Positions 33,784 through 42,359 of a DNA stretch of 64,000 bases are shown here, piece by piece. Position numbers and translations under genes: made by a program. The stretch comes from Lentzea terrae (GTDB lineage: Bacteria; Actinomycetota; Actinomycetes; Mycobacteriales; Pseudonocardiaceae), in assembly GCF_003265345.1 (NCBI RefSeq), contig NZ_QFWW01000034.1:166760-230759 (forward strand), read 5' to 3'. The notes under the pieces are model-generated. The model saw only the letters and a program-made list of their open reading frames with translations, was not told the DNA's origin and did not search any database. How positions within the stretch are numbered: position 1 is the first letter of the stretch; the number at the start of each line of letters is the position of its first letter.

Positions 33784-34914
33784 ATGCCCGCGGTGAACAA
33801 CGTGCTCGTGATCGGCGGTGGTCTCGCCGGGACGGCCGCGGCGATCCAGCTCGCGCGCCACGGTGTGGCCGTCGATCTCATCGAGGTCAAGCCCGACATC
33901 GCCGCCATCGGTTCCGGGATCACGTTGCAGGGCAACGCCTTGCGCGAGTTGCGGCGGCTCGGGGTGTGGGAGCGCGTGAGCCGGGCGGGCTACGCGTACG
34001 ACAGCCTCGGCCTGCGCGCACCCGACCGCGACGGCACCCTGCTCGTCGAGCTGCCGGACGTGCGCAGCGGTGGCCCCGACCTGCCGGCCACGATGGGCAT
34101 GCCCCGCCCGCTGCTGGCGCGAATCCTGCTGGACCAGGCAACCGCGACCGGGGTGAAGACCAGTTTCGGCGTCTCCGTGGCCGGGCTGGAGCAGGATGCC
34201 ACCGGAGTCGAGGTCACGTTCACCGACGGCGCGGCGGGCAGGTACGACCTCGTGGTCGGTGCGGACGGCATCCGTTCGGCGACCCGCCGGATGCTCGGCA
34301 TCGAGCTGGAACCGAAGCCGACCGGCATGGGGATCTGGCGCGTGTTCGGCCCTCGCCCGGCGAGCGTGACTCGCACCGACCTGTACTACGGCGGTCCGTG
34401 CTACCTCGCCGGGTACACCCCGACCGGCGAGGACTCGCTCTACGCCTACGTCGTCGAGGACTCGTCCGACCACAGTGGACTGACTCCGGAGCAACGGCTG
34501 GAACGAGTGCGTGAGCTCGCCTCCGCCTACCACGGACCGTGGGACGAGATCCGGTCCGCGCTCACCGATCCGAGCCGCGTGAACTACACCAACTTCGAGA
34601 CCCACCTGCTGCCGGCGCCGTGGCACCGCGGCCGGGTCGTGCTGATCGGCGACGCCGCCCACTCGTGCCCGCCCACCCTCGCGCAGGGCGGCGCCCAGGC
34701 ACTGGAGGACGCGGCCGTGCTGACCGAACTGCTGATCGACGCCGATGCCTTGGACGACGACCTGTGGGACGCGTTCACCGCACGCCGCCACGACCGCGCC
34801 GCGGAGGTCGTGGCGGCGTCGAACCAGCTCGCCCAGTGGCTGTTCGACCGCGAGCAGGGCGACGCGCCCGGTCTCATCCGCCGCATCGCCGGCCTCGTGT
34901 CCCACCCCGCGTGA
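33784..34914 (+). CDS. FAD-dependent aromatic monooxygenase
   Basis: This 376-residue flavoprotein monooxygenase has GxGxxG (VIGGGLAGTAAAI), the NADPH/FAD-linked DG motif (VVGADGIRSATR) and the GD motif (VLIGDAAHSCPP). It belongs to the single-component PHBH-like hydroxylases that add OH to aromatic rings. ATG 33784 has AAGGAG 5 nt upstream. It lies between cyclase and dioxygenase genes and would plausibly make the diol cleaved by the next enzyme. The exact substrate is not evident. Confidence 0.92.
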   Translation: MPAVNNVLVIGGGLAGTAAAIQLARHGVAVDLIEVKPDIAAIGSGITLQGNALRELRRLGVWERVSRAGYAYDSLGLRAPDRDGTLLVELPDVRSGGPDLPATMGMPRPLLARILLDQATATGVKTSFGVSVAGLEQDATGVEVTFTDGAAGRYDLVVGADGIRSATRRMLGIELEPKPTGMGIWRVFGPRPASVTRTDLYYGGPCYLAGYTPTGEDSLYAYVVEDSSDHSGLTPEQRLERVRELASAYHGPWDEIRSALTDPSRVNYTNFETHLLPAPWHRGRVVLIGDAAHSCPPTLAQGGAQALEDAAVLTELLIDADALDDDLWDAFTARRHDRAAEVVAASNQLAQWLFDREQGDAPGLIRRIAGLVSHPA

Positions 34915-34933
34915 TCGCACTGGAGGAATCACC

Positions 34934-35872
34934 GTGACCGACCGCCTGATCACCCACCTGAGGCACGTCGACCTCGCCGTGCCCGACCTCGCCCGTCAGC
35001 AGGACTTCTTCACCGGCGCCTGGGGGCTGACCGCCGAGCACGGCGACACCGGCATATCCTTCCTGGCAGCGGAAGGCTCGCCGGAGCAGTACGTGGTCCG
35101 GCTGCGCCAGGCCGCCGACAAGCGGATCGACCTGATCGCTTTCGGTGCCGCCAGCCCCGCCGACGTCGACGCCCTCGCCGCACGACTGGCCGTCTCGGGT
35201 GTCACGCTCGTCAGCGAACCGGGCGTGCTGCAGACCCCCGGCGGCGGCTACGGGTTCCGGTTCTTCGACAACGAGGGACGCACCATCGAGGTGAGCGCCG
35301 ACGTCGCGATCCGCAAGCACCGCAAGGTCGAGGAGGGCGAGTCCGTCCCGGTGCGACTGTCGCATGTGGTCGTCAACTCAGCGGATCCCGAGGGCACCGT
35401 CGCGTTCTACGAGCGTCACCTGGGCTTCCGCCTGTCCGACACGCTGATGCACCCGCGGATGGGCGAGATGATGTGGTTCATGCGGGTGAACTCGTGGCAC
35501 CACAGCATGGCCATCGCCCGCGGCCCGCACCCGTCGCTGCACCACGCGTCCTTCGAGCTGCGGGGCCTCGACGAGTACATGCGCGGCACCGGCCGTCTGC
35601 TGCGAGCCGGGGTCGAGAAGATCTGGGGTCCCGGCCGGCACCTCGCGGGCAACAACACCTTCAGCTACTTCCTCGACCCGCACGGCAACACCGTCGAGTA
35701 CACGACCGAGCTGGAACTGGTCGACGAGGACAGCTGGCACCCGCACCTGTACGACTTCAGCCGGCCCGAGGTCTCCGACCAGTGGGGCACGGCCAACGCG
35801 ATGAACGAGTTCGTCGCGCAGAAGTCCTTCAACGACCCCGACAAGGGCCTGTTCGTCGCCCCGCCCGTGTGA
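34934..35872 (+). CDS. VOC-fold extradiol ring-cleavage dioxygenase
   Basis: This 312-residue protein has two vicinal-oxygen-chelate domains. The C-terminal domain carries the Fe(II) triad: His in VRLSHVVVN, His in LHHASFELR and Glu in GNTVEYTTE. The N-terminal domain (LRHVDLAVPDLARQQDFF) lacks the full triad, as usual for BphC/catechol 2,3-dioxygenase-like enzymes. GTG 34934 has GGAGGAA upstream. It would open a catecholic ring meta to the hydroxyls in the pathway of this cluster. Confidence 0.9.
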   Translation: MTDRLITHLRHVDLAVPDLARQQDFFTGAWGLTAEHGDTGISFLAAEGSPEQYVVRLRQAADKRIDLIAFGAASPADVDALAARLAVSGVTLVSEPGVLQTPGGGYGFRFFDNEGRTIEVSADVAIRKHRKVEEGESVPVRLSHVVVNSADPEGTVAFYERHLGFRLSDTLMHPRMGEMMWFMRVNSWHHSMAIARGPHPSLHHASFELRGLDEYMRGTGRLLRAGVEKIWGPGRHLAGNNTFSYFLDPHGNTVEYTTELELVDEDSWHPHLYDFSRPEVSDQWGTANAMNEFVAQKSFNDPDKGLFVAPPV

Positions 35873-35881
35873 GGACTCCCG

Positions 35882-36838
35882 ATGCGTTTCGCCACCTACG
35901 AACTGGACGGCTCGGTGCACGCGGGCGTGGTCTCTGACGACGGCCTGCACGCACTGCCTTCCGGCACCACCGTCCTCGACCTCGTCCGCACCGGACTACC
36001 GGCGGCACTGGCCGCCGGCACCGCAGCGCTCACCGGCCCTCCCACACCCCTTGACCGGGTCCGGCTCCTGCCGCCGCTGACACCGCCCACCATCCGGGAC
36101 TTCGTGGCGTTCGAGGAGCACGTGGAAGGCGTCGTCGCCAGCGTGTCCGGCGGCTCCGGAGTACCCGCGGAGTGGTACGAAGCGCCGACGTTCTACTTCA
36201 CCAACCCTTACGCCCTGATCGGCGCCCACGACGACGTCCCGGTGCCACCGGGCTCGCGCCTGCTCGACTTCGAACTCGAGGTGGCGGCGGTCGTCGGGCG
36301 CGATGGGTCCTCGCTGACGCCCGCCCAGGCCCGTGCCGCGATCTTCGGCTACACCGTGTTCAACGACTGGTCCGCCAGGGACCTGCAACGCCGCGAGATG
36401 AAGGTGAACCTCGGCCCGGCCAAGGGAAAGGACTCCGCCACCACGCTCGGTCCGTGGCTCGTGACGGCCGACGAACTCGCGCCGTTCCACGACGAGGACG
36501 GGTTTCTCGCGCTGGACATGCGGGTCTCGGTCAACGGCGTCGAGGTCGGCCACGACCTGCTGTCGAACATGGGGTGGCCGTTCGAGGAGCTGGTCTCCTA
36601 CGCCTCGCGCGGCACATGGGTCCGCGCCGGCGACGTGCTCGGGTCCGGTACCTGCGGCAACGGCGGCTGCCTCGCCGAGCTGTGGGGCAGGCGCGGCGAG
36701 CAGGATCCACCGGCGCTGCGGCCAGGTGACGTCGTCGAGATGACCGTCGAGGGCATCGGGACCATCCGCAACCGGGTCGTTCCCGGGATCGAGCTGCCAC
36801 CGGTCCGCGCCGCCCGTTCCCGGACGCGTGCCCGGTGA
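35882..36838 (+). CDS. Fumarylacetoacetate hydrolase-family protein
   Basis: This 318-residue FAH-family member has metal ligands in LDFELEVAAVVG and in VFNDWSARDLQ, with the conserved substrate loop AKGKDSATTLGPWLV and the late GSGTCGNGGCL. Its length equals the larger FAH hydrolases that split or hydrate ring-cleavage products. It lies 9 nt after the dioxygenase gene and its stop overlaps the SDR start as GTGA, so it is part of the operon. The precise reaction (C-C hydrolysis, decarboxylation or hydration) is not determinable. Confidence 0.93.
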   Translation: MRFATYELDGSVHAGVVSDDGLHALPSGTTVLDLVRTGLPAALAAGTAALTGPPTPLDRVRLLPPLTPPTIRDFVAFEEHVEGVVASVSGGSGVPAEWYEAPTFYFTNPYALIGAHDDVPVPPGSRLLDFELEVAAVVGRDGSSLTPAQARAAIFGYTVFNDWSARDLQRREMKVNLGPAKGKDSATTLGPWLVTADELAPFHDEDGFLALDMRVSVNGVEVGHDLLSNMGWPFEELVSYASRGTWVRAGDVLGSGTCGNGGCLAELWGRRGEQDPPALRPGDVVEMTVEGIGTIRNRVVPGIELPPVRAARSRTRAR

Positions 36839-37578
36839 CCAGCCGGGTGGCCGGGAAGGTCGTGCTCGTCACCGGAGCCGGTCGTGGACTGGGCGCGGCA
36901 GTGGCACGTCTGCTCGCCGCGGAGGGCGCCGAGGTGATCGGCGTCGACCTCGACACCTCCGACGAGTCCGATGTGGACTTTCACCGGCTCGACGTCACCG
37001 ACCCGGACGGCTGGTCCGGTCTCGCCGCCCACGTCGCCCGGCAATACGGCCGGATCGACGGCCTGGTCACCAGTGCGGGCGTCACCCTCCGCCCGCGGCT
37101 GGGCGACCTCGATCCGGCGGACCTCGCCCGCGTCCACGCGATCAACGTCGGCGGCGTGCTGCTGGCCGTCCAGTCCGTGCTGCCGTTGATGAGCGCGGGC
37201 GGCTCGATCGTCACCTTCGGCTCGGCGGCGGCGCTCACCGGGCACTACCCGCTCGCCTACACCACCAGCAAGTGGGCCGTGCGAGGACTGACGAAGAGCG
37301 CCTGCCTGGAGCTCGGCGGTCGCGGCATCCGCGTGAACGCCGTGCACCCCGGCTACATCGAGACGCCGATGACCGCGTCGGCGTCCCCGGCGTTCCGCGA
37401 CGCGAACATCGCCGAGACACCGCTGGGCCGCACCGGGTCGGTCGACGAGGTCGCGCCGCTGGTGGTGTTCCTGATCAGCGACGACGCCTCGTTCATCACC
37501 GGCGCCGAGATCCCCGTCGACGGTGGCCTGACCGCCCACGGCGGCGTGAAGTCGATCAGCGACGCCCTCCGCCCCTGA
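36835..37578 (+). CDS. Short-chain dehydrogenase of the catabolic operon
   Basis: This 247-residue classical SDR has cofactor motif TGAGRGLG, acidic Asp after strand 2 (VIGVDLDTS, suggesting NAD preference), VTSAGV in place of NNAG, and the catalytic Ser-Tyr-Lys (GSAAALTGHYPLAYTTSK). GTG 36835 overlaps the FAH stop by 4 nt. The C-terminal GAEIPVDGGLTAHGG is typical of 3-ketoacyl/alcohol dehydrogenases. It probably oxidises an alcohol or dihydrodiol in the pathway. Confidence 0.93.
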   Translation: MTSRVAGKVVLVTGAGRGLGAAVARLLAAEGAEVIGVDLDTSDESDVDFHRLDVTDPDGWSGLAAHVARQYGRIDGLVTSAGVTLRPRLGDLDPADLARVHAINVGGVLLAVQSVLPLMSAGGSIVTFGSAAALTGHYPLAYTTSKWAVRGLTKSACLELGGRGIRVNAVHPGYIETPMTASASPAFRDANIAETPLGRTGSVDEVAPLVVFLISDDASFITGAEIPVDGGLTAHGGVKSISDALRP

Positions 37579-37600
37579 CATCCGCACGAGAGGACCAACC

Positions 37601-38767
37601 GTGTTCGAGTACTTCCCCGGCAACTACGTGTGGAACCTGAGCGTCGTGGCCACGCTCAACAGCGGTGGTCTGATCGACGAGGTCGACCGCGCCTGCCGGC
37701 CGATCCGCGAGGCCGCCGGGCGCGGTGAGGACGCCGGCACCGCCGAGTTCCTCCAGGCGTGGACACAGCTGGCCGACACCCTGGTAAGCCAGGCGGAGGC
37801 AGCCGAGAAAGCCGGCCGGACCCGCAACGCGGGCCGCCTCTACGCGCGGGCGACGAACTACCTGGTGCAGGCCGAACGCATGCAGAGCGCGTCCTCTCCC
37901 GACCGCGTCGCCACCTACGAGCGGTGCCTCGACCTCATGCAGAAGTCCTTCGCCCTGGCGGATCCCCGCACCAGCCGGGTCTCCATCCCCTTCGAGGGCA
38001 CCACATTGCCCGCGTACTTCACCAAAGCACCCGCGGCAGACCACGCCCCGGCACCCGTGATGATCATGTGGAACGGCCTGGACAGCACGAAAGAGCACAT
38101 CTACCTGTCCGGAATCTCCGACGAGCTCGCCGCACGCGGCATCTCGACGCTCATGGTCGACACCCCCGGCACCGGCGAGGCGCTGCGCCTGGGCGGCCTG
38201 ACGTCACGGATCGAGACGGAGGTGTTCGCCGCCGCGTGCGTCGACCACCTGGAGACCCGCGACGACGTCGACCCGCGACGAATCGGCCTGGCCGGATGGT
38301 CACTCGGCGGCTACTACGCCCCACGAGCGGCCGCGTTCGAAAAGCGCCTGGCGCTCGTCGTCGCCTGGGGCGCCAACCACGACTGGGGCGCGGTGCAGCG
38401 CCGCCGCGTCGAACGCGAGGGCGAGCGCCCGGTTCCCCACTACTGGGAGCACGTCCTGTGGGTGTGGGGCTTCGACGACCTCGACTCCTTCCTCACCTAC
38501 GCCGACGACGTGCGGCTCGACGGAGTAGTGGAGAAGATCACCGTGCCGTTCCTGATCTGCCACGGCGAGAACGACCGGCAGATCCCTCTCGCCTACGCGC
38601 ACCGCTCCTACGACCAGGCGGTCAACAGTCCCAAGCGCGAGCTGCGGATCTTCACCGCAGCCGAGGGAGGCGCGGAGCACGTCGGGCTGGACCACCTGCC
38701 GCACGTCCGGGACTTCGTCGCCGACTGGGTGGAGGAGACGTTCGCGAGCTTGCCGTCTCTCTCCTAG
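37601..38767 (+). CDS. Alpha/beta hydrolase, C-C bond hydrolase-like
   Basis: This 388-residue protein has a helical N-terminal domain (1-130) and an alpha/beta hydrolase domain with nucleophile GWSLGG, acid ENDRQIP and base EHVGLDH. The fold and length match the 2,6-dihydroxypseudooxynicotine hydrolase group, which breaks a C-C bond next to a carbonyl in nicotine degradation. Whether that reaction applies here is inference. GTG 37601 has GAGAGGA upstream. It is the last gene of the operon and shares 4 nt with the convergent GNAT gene. Confidence 0.87.
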   Translation: MFEYFPGNYVWNLSVVATLNSGGLIDEVDRACRPIREAAGRGEDAGTAEFLQAWTQLADTLVSQAEAAEKAGRTRNAGRLYARATNYLVQAERMQSASSPDRVATYERCLDLMQKSFALADPRTSRVSIPFEGTTLPAYFTKAPAADHAPAPVMIMWNGLDSTKEHIYLSGISDELAARGISTLMVDTPGTGEALRLGGLTSRIETEVFAAACVDHLETRDDVDPRRIGLAGWSLGGYYAPRAAAFEKRLALVVAWGANHDWGAVQRRRVEREGERPVPHYWEHVLWVWGFDDLDSFLTYADDVRLDGVVEKITVPFLICHGENDRQIPLAYAHRSYDQAVNSPKRELRIFTAAEGGAEHVGLDHLPHVRDFVADWVEETFASLPSLS

Positions 38768-39267
38768 CGCTTCAGTTCCCACACCACGTCCACGCCGGCC
38801 TCGTTGCCGAACGCGGGTTCGCGCGGCGGCGTGCGGCGGTCGATCTCGGAGAACCCGAGGCGCCGCGGCACGCCACCGCTCGCGATGTTGGCTTCGTCGT
38901 GCCAGATCTGGACTCTGCGCACGCCGTCGAGCGCGAGCGCGAACGCGAACTCGACCAGCTCGGCGGCCGCTGCGGTGGCGAGGCCGCGGCCGGTGTGGGC
39001 GGGGTGCAGCCAGTAGCCGATTTCCACCACGTCGCCGGCGCGGTCCGCGCCGGCGACGCCCACGATGGCACCGTCGACCGTGATGGCGTGGTTGAACAGC
39101 CTGCCGTCCGCCCAGCCTTTCGCCGAATTGGCGAGGAAGCCGGCGGCGGTAGCAGCGTCGTAGTCGTTGGTGGCCCACGACATCCACGGCTTCAGGTGTT
39201 CGAGCGACTCCGTGACGACCTGGAGCAACTCCGACGCGTCGGCGTCACTTACCTTGCGCAGCTTCAT
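38764..39267 (-). CDS. GNAT-family N-acetyltransferase
   Basis: This 167-residue protein matches the RimJ/RimL-like acetyltransferases: KLRKVSDADASELLQVV at the start, GYWLHPAHTGRGLATAAAAEL as the acetyl-CoA loop and VWHDExNxAS-like IWHDEANIASGG near the active site. ATG 39267 is used; it lies inside the end of the upstream DHFR-like gene (23-nt overlap). The acceptor may be a ribosomal N terminus or a small amine. Confidence 0.92.
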   Translation of the reverse strand: MKLRKVSDADASELLQVVTESLEHLKPWMSWATNDYDAATAAGFLANSAKGWADGRLFNHAITVDGAIVGVAGADRAGDVVEIGYWLHPAHTGRGLATAAAAELVEFAFALALDGVRRVQIWHDEANIASGGVPRRLGFSEIDRRTPPREPAFGNEAGVDVVWELKR

Positions 39268-39841
39268 ACTTGACTTTGTAGCGCAGGTGCGTGACGCCCA
39301 CGCTCTCAATTACCGAGAGCGGGCCCTCCAGCTCGTAACCCTTGCCCGGTGCGAAGAACGGCGTGCCTCCGCCGAGGATCACCGGCACCAGGTCGAGGAA
39401 GATCTCGTCCACGAGGCCGGCGTCGATGGCTTGCCGCGCTACCTCGCCCGAGTTGAGGCCGACGACCTTGTCGCCGGCGTGCGACTGCGCGATCTCGATC
39501 GCCTTTTCGATGCCGTCGCTGCAGAACGTGAAGTGCTCGTTGTCCTCCAACGGGCGATGGGTTAGCACGACGGTGTGCACGCCCAGGGGGTGCTGGCCGT
39601 CCCAACCGTTGGTGACGTCGTAGAGCTTGCGTCCCACCACCAGCGCGCCGGTCGCCTGGATCAGGCCGCTGAAGTAGGCGGCGCTGGCCGGCGTGAGGTT
39701 GAAGGTCATCGTGCCCGTCGGGACCGTGAGCGCCACGTCGCCTGCGTCGTACCAGCGGAACAGCTTGTCGAAGCCGGAGAAGTCCGGGCCGGAGACGTAC
39801 CCGTCGATCGAGGTGCTTGCGCCCGTGTAGACCTTGCCCAT
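39245..39841 (-). CDS. RibD C-terminal / dihydrofolate reductase-like protein, copy 1
   Basis: This 198-residue reductase-like protein starts MGKVYTGASTSIDGYVSGPD and carries GALVVGRKLYD, VVLTHRP and LVPVILGGGTPFF, the marks of the RibD_C/DHFR fold. It lacks the deaminase half of true RibD, so it is a stand-alone NADPH-binding reductase of unknown substrate. It is a tandem paralogue of the gene 87 bp upstream. Its stop lies inside the GNAT gene. Confidence 0.92.
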   Translation of the reverse strand: MGKVYTGASTSIDGYVSGPDFSGFDKLFRWYDAGDVALTVPTGTMTFNLTPASAAYFSGLIQATGALVVGRKLYDVTNGWDGQHPLGVHTVVLTHRPLEDNEHFTFCSDGIEKAIEIAQSHAGDKVVGLNSGEVARQAIDAGLVDEIFLDLVPVILGGGTPFFAPGKGYELEGPLSVIESVGVTHLRYKVKYEAAQGK

Positions 39842-39928
39842 TTCGTGTGCCTCCCTGTGTTTGGCCGTCACCTGTAGGTCGAACGAGCGACATGGATTTC
39901 GACGGGGCCGCAGGGGCGCATACCGGCG

Positions 39929-40501
39929 TCACGCTCGAGATTCGTACTGCACCCGGTACCGGAGGTGCGTGACCCCGACACCCTCCACCACGGAAAGCGG
40001 CCCCTCCAGCGCATAACCCTTGCCAGGCGCAAAAAACGGCGTACCTCCACCCAGCAACACCGGAACCAGGTCCAGGCAGACCTCGTCCAGCAACCCGGCG
40101 TCGAGCGCCTGCCGGGCCATCTGCCCGCTGTTGACCACGACATCGCGCGATCCGGCGTGCGACCGCGCGATCTCGACCGCCTTCTCGATTCCCTCGCTGC
40201 AGAACGTGAAGTGCTCGTTGTCCTCCAACGGCCGGTGTGTCAACACCACCGTGTGCGACCCGACCGGCGACGTCCCACCCCAGCCGTTCGTGTGGTCGTA
40301 GAGCGTGCGCCCCACCACGCCGGCACCGGTGTTCGCCAGCAACGCGCCGTAGTAGTCCGCACTGGCCTGGGACGTCCTCATCCCGGCCACCTCGACGTCG
40401 CCGGAGTTGAACCACTTGAAGAGGTGCTCGAACCCGGAGAAGTCCGGCCCCGACACGTACCCGTCGATCGAGGTGCTGGCCCCCGTGTAGACCCTGCTCA
40501 T
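39929..40501 (-). CDS. RibD C-terminal / dihydrofolate reductase-like protein, copy 2
   Basis: This 190-residue protein is nearly parallel in sequence to the downstream copy: MSRVYTGASTSIDGYVSGPD, VVLTHRPLEDNEHFTFCSEG and LVPVLLGGGTPFFAPGKGY. It lacks a short insert (about residues 45-55 of copy 1). ATG 40501 overlaps the stop of the ornithine cyclodeaminase-like gene as ATGA. The pair reflects a recent tandem duplication; different substrate loops may mean divergence. Confidence 0.92.
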   Translation of the reverse strand: MSRVYTGASTSIDGYVSGPDFSGFEHLFKWFNSGDVEVAGMRTSQASADYYGALLANTGAGVVGRTLYDHTNGWGGTSPVGSHTVVLTHRPLEDNEHFTFCSEGIEKAVEIARSHAGSRDVVVNSGQMARQALDAGLLDEVCLDLVPVLLGGGTPFFAPGKGYALEGPLSVVEGVGVTHLRYRVQYESRA

Positions 40502-41391
40502 CGCCCTGCCTCCTGTTGTCGCCGGCTCACCCCCACGTCGAACACGGCGGGCGACTTTCGACAGGCGTTGCGGTACGCATGCCAGGCGATCACCAGGTCC
40601 TGCATCGGCAACCCGGCCGGGCTGTACACGGTGACCTGATCCGCGCGGGTCCGCCCGGGATGCTCGCCGCGCAGCACCGCCCCGATCGTGGTGTCCGCGG
40701 CAACGTGCGCGAGCTCGGGATCGTCCACGACCACCAACGCGTCGTCGAGGAGTTCCTGCGCCAGCTCGACCTTGCCCGGCTCGTCGGCACCGAGGCTGGT
40801 GACGTGGGTGCCGGGCGCGACCTGGTGCAGCACCGGTTCCCGTGACCAGGTGGCCATCAGCACGATCTCCCCGGCCCCACCGGCGTCGATGCCGAGTTCC
40901 TCCGCCCAAGCAACGAACTTCCGTTCCGCCACGGGGTTCGTGTCCCGCACCTGCACCGAGTCGATCGGCCGCAGCGCCGCCAGCGCCGCCAGCTGCGCCC
41001 GCCCCTGAGCCCCAGCGCCGATCACCGTCACGGTGCGCGCCTCGGGCCGCGCCAGCACGTGGGCTCCCAACGCGCCGCCCAACCCCGTGCGCAACGCGGT
41101 GAGCCCGGCGCTGTCGATCAGCGCCAGCAGATCACCGGAAGCCAGGTCGTGCAGGCAGATCACGCCGGTGATGGCGGGGGAGCGCCGAGGGTTCTTGGCG
41201 TGCACCTTCACCGTGTAGGCGGGTATGTCCGGCGCCAGCCCCGGCACCAGGATCATCGCCGTGACGTCCGCGGTCACCGGCACCCGCACCCGCTGGCCAG
41301 GCGAGATCGGAGCACGCAGCGCCGCGGTCAGTTCGTCGGCCAGGCGGGGCAGATCGATCTCGACGTCCCCGGCCCCCAGCACGATCGTCAT
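40498..41391 (-). CDS. Ornithine cyclodeaminase / mu-crystallin family protein
   Basis: This 297-residue NAD(P)-binding protein has VTVIGAGAQGRAQLAAL as Rossmann loop and the family start MTIVLGAGDVEIDL. Further family marks are KVHAKNPRRSPAITGVICLHD and ADQVTVYSPAGLPMQDLVIAW. Such proteins reduce cyclic imines or deaminate amino acids; the reaction here is unknown. It is the first gene of a minus-strand run (this, DHFR-like x2, GNAT) and is divergent from the ArsR gene 44 bp away. Confidence 0.92.
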   Translation of the reverse strand: MTIVLGAGDVEIDLPRLADELTAALRAPISPGQRVRVPVTADVTAMILVPGLAPDIPAYTVKVHAKNPRRSPAITGVICLHDLASGDLLALIDSAGLTALRTGLGGALGAHVLARPEARTVTVIGAGAQGRAQLAALAALRPIDSVQVRDTNPVAERKFVAWAEELGIDAGGAGEIVLMATWSREPVLHQVAPGTHVTSLGADEPGKVELAQELLDDALVVVDDPELAHVAADTTIGAVLRGEHPGRTRADQVTVYSPAGLPMQDLVIAWHAYRNACRKSPAVFDVGVSRRQQEAGR

Positions 41392-41427
41392 CGCGAAACC
41401 TCCAGGGCTTGACACGCAGGATAATAC

Positions 41428-41443
41428 TTAAGGACATGCTTAA
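41428..41443. promoter_or_regulatory. Candidate ArsR operator over the ArsR start
   Basis: TTAAG-gacatg-CTTAA forms a dyad that spans the ATG of the ArsR gene (41436), in a rare AT-rich stretch (41420-41445). It also faces the divergent cyclodeaminase-like gene at 41391. Confidence 0.5.
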
Positions 41444-41753
41444 CTATCAGCTCGACCGGCTGTTCCACGCGCTGGCGGACGCCACCCGCCGCGCGATGGT
41501 CGAGCGGCTGTGCCAGGGGCCGGCGACGGTGAGCGAGCTGAAGGAGCCGTTCGCCATGTCGCTGCCGGCCGTGGTGCAGCACCTGAAAGTCCTCGAAGAG
41601 GCCGGTCTGGTCACGACCAGCAAGCAGGGCCGCACCAGGACCTGCCAGATCGAGCCGCGAGCGCTGCGCGAAGCCGAGCGGTGGCTGCAGCACCAGCGCA
41701 CCGAGTGGGAACGCAAGCTCGACCGGCTCGGCGAACTACTGGAGGAGACATGA
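41436..41753 (+). CDS. ArsR/SmtB-family regulator
   Basis: This 105-residue regulator has the compact winged helix of the subgroup paired with AHSA1 proteins: LDRLFHALADATRRAMVERL, TVSELKEPFAMSLPAVVQHL and EEAGLVTTSKQGRTRTCQIE. It has no metal-binding cysteine pair in the recognition helix, so it does not look like an arsenic or zinc sensor. ATG 41436 has AAGGA 2-3 nt upstream. It overlaps the SRPBCC gene by 4 nt. Confidence 0.94.
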   Translation: MLNYQLDRLFHALADATRRAMVERLCQGPATVSELKEPFAMSLPAVVQHLKVLEEAGLVTTSKQGRTRTCQIEPRALREAERWLQHQRTEWERKLDRLGELLEET

Positions 41754-42199
41754 GCATCAAGCACGCCTCGTTCACCATCGAGCGCACCTACCCGGCACCG
41801 GTCGGCAAGGTCTGGCAGGCCTGGGCCGACCAGGCGAGCAAGGCGAAGTGGTTCGCCGCGCCCGACGGGTGGGAGTCGCAGGGGCACACCCTCGACTTCC
41901 GGGTCGGCGGCACCGAGCACGTGGCCAGCACCGACACGAACGGGACGGTGCACGCCTACAACGCGCTGTACCACGACATTCGACCCAACGAGCGGATCGT
42001 GTCCACGTACTCGATGCACGCCAACGACAACAAGACGAGTGTCAGCCTCGCGACCGTCGAGTTCGAGGAAGACGGCGACCAGACCACGCTCACGATCACC
42101 GAGCACGGCGCGTTCTTCGACGAGCTCGACCGGCCCGAGTGGCGGGAGGAAGGCACGAACGGATTGCTCGACGCGCTCGGCAAGAGCCTGACGAGCTAG
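41750..42199 (+). CDS. SRPBCC (AHSA1) domain protein
   Basis: This 149-residue protein has the AHSA1 helix-grip marks ERTYPAPVGKVWQAWADQASKAKWF, FRVGGTEH and TTLTITEHG, and a hydrophobic-cavity fold that binds lipophilic ligands. The start ATG 41750 overlaps the ArsR stop by 4 nt (ATGA) with GGAGGA upstream. This ArsR-SRPBCC pair is widespread in actinomycetes. Its TAG stop (42197-42199) shares its G with the first base of MITE copy B. Confidence 0.94.
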   Translation: MSIKHASFTIERTYPAPVGKVWQAWADQASKAKWFAAPDGWESQGHTLDFRVGGTEHVASTDTNGTVHAYNALYHDIRPNERIVSTYSMHANDNKTSVSLATVEFEEDGDQTTLTITEHGAFFDELDRPEWREEGTNGLLDALGKSLTS

Positions 42200-42359
42200 T
42201 GCCGTGACCGCTGACCTTCACCGCGTGTTCGACGCTCAGCAGGGCGCCTCGCGGCACCGGCCCCACGCCCCCGTACAACCAGTACGAGGACGTGGGGCCG
42301 GCACCACGATGCACCCGTCTGACCGCCGAACACGGGGCAAAGGCCAGCGGTCACGGCAC
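42199..42359. mobile_element. MITE-like element, copy B (161 bp)
   Basis: The ends form near-perfect inverted repeats: GTGCCGTGACCGCTG at 42199 and CAGCGGTCACGGCAC ending at 42359, extended by CCTT/AAGG with one mismatch. CTAG flanks both ends (42196-42199 and 42359-42362), as a short target duplication at a rare tetranucleotide. An internal stem pairs GGCCCCACG with CGTGGGGCC. No ORF of note. It lies between two convergent genes and touches the TAG stop of each. Confidence 0.8.
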
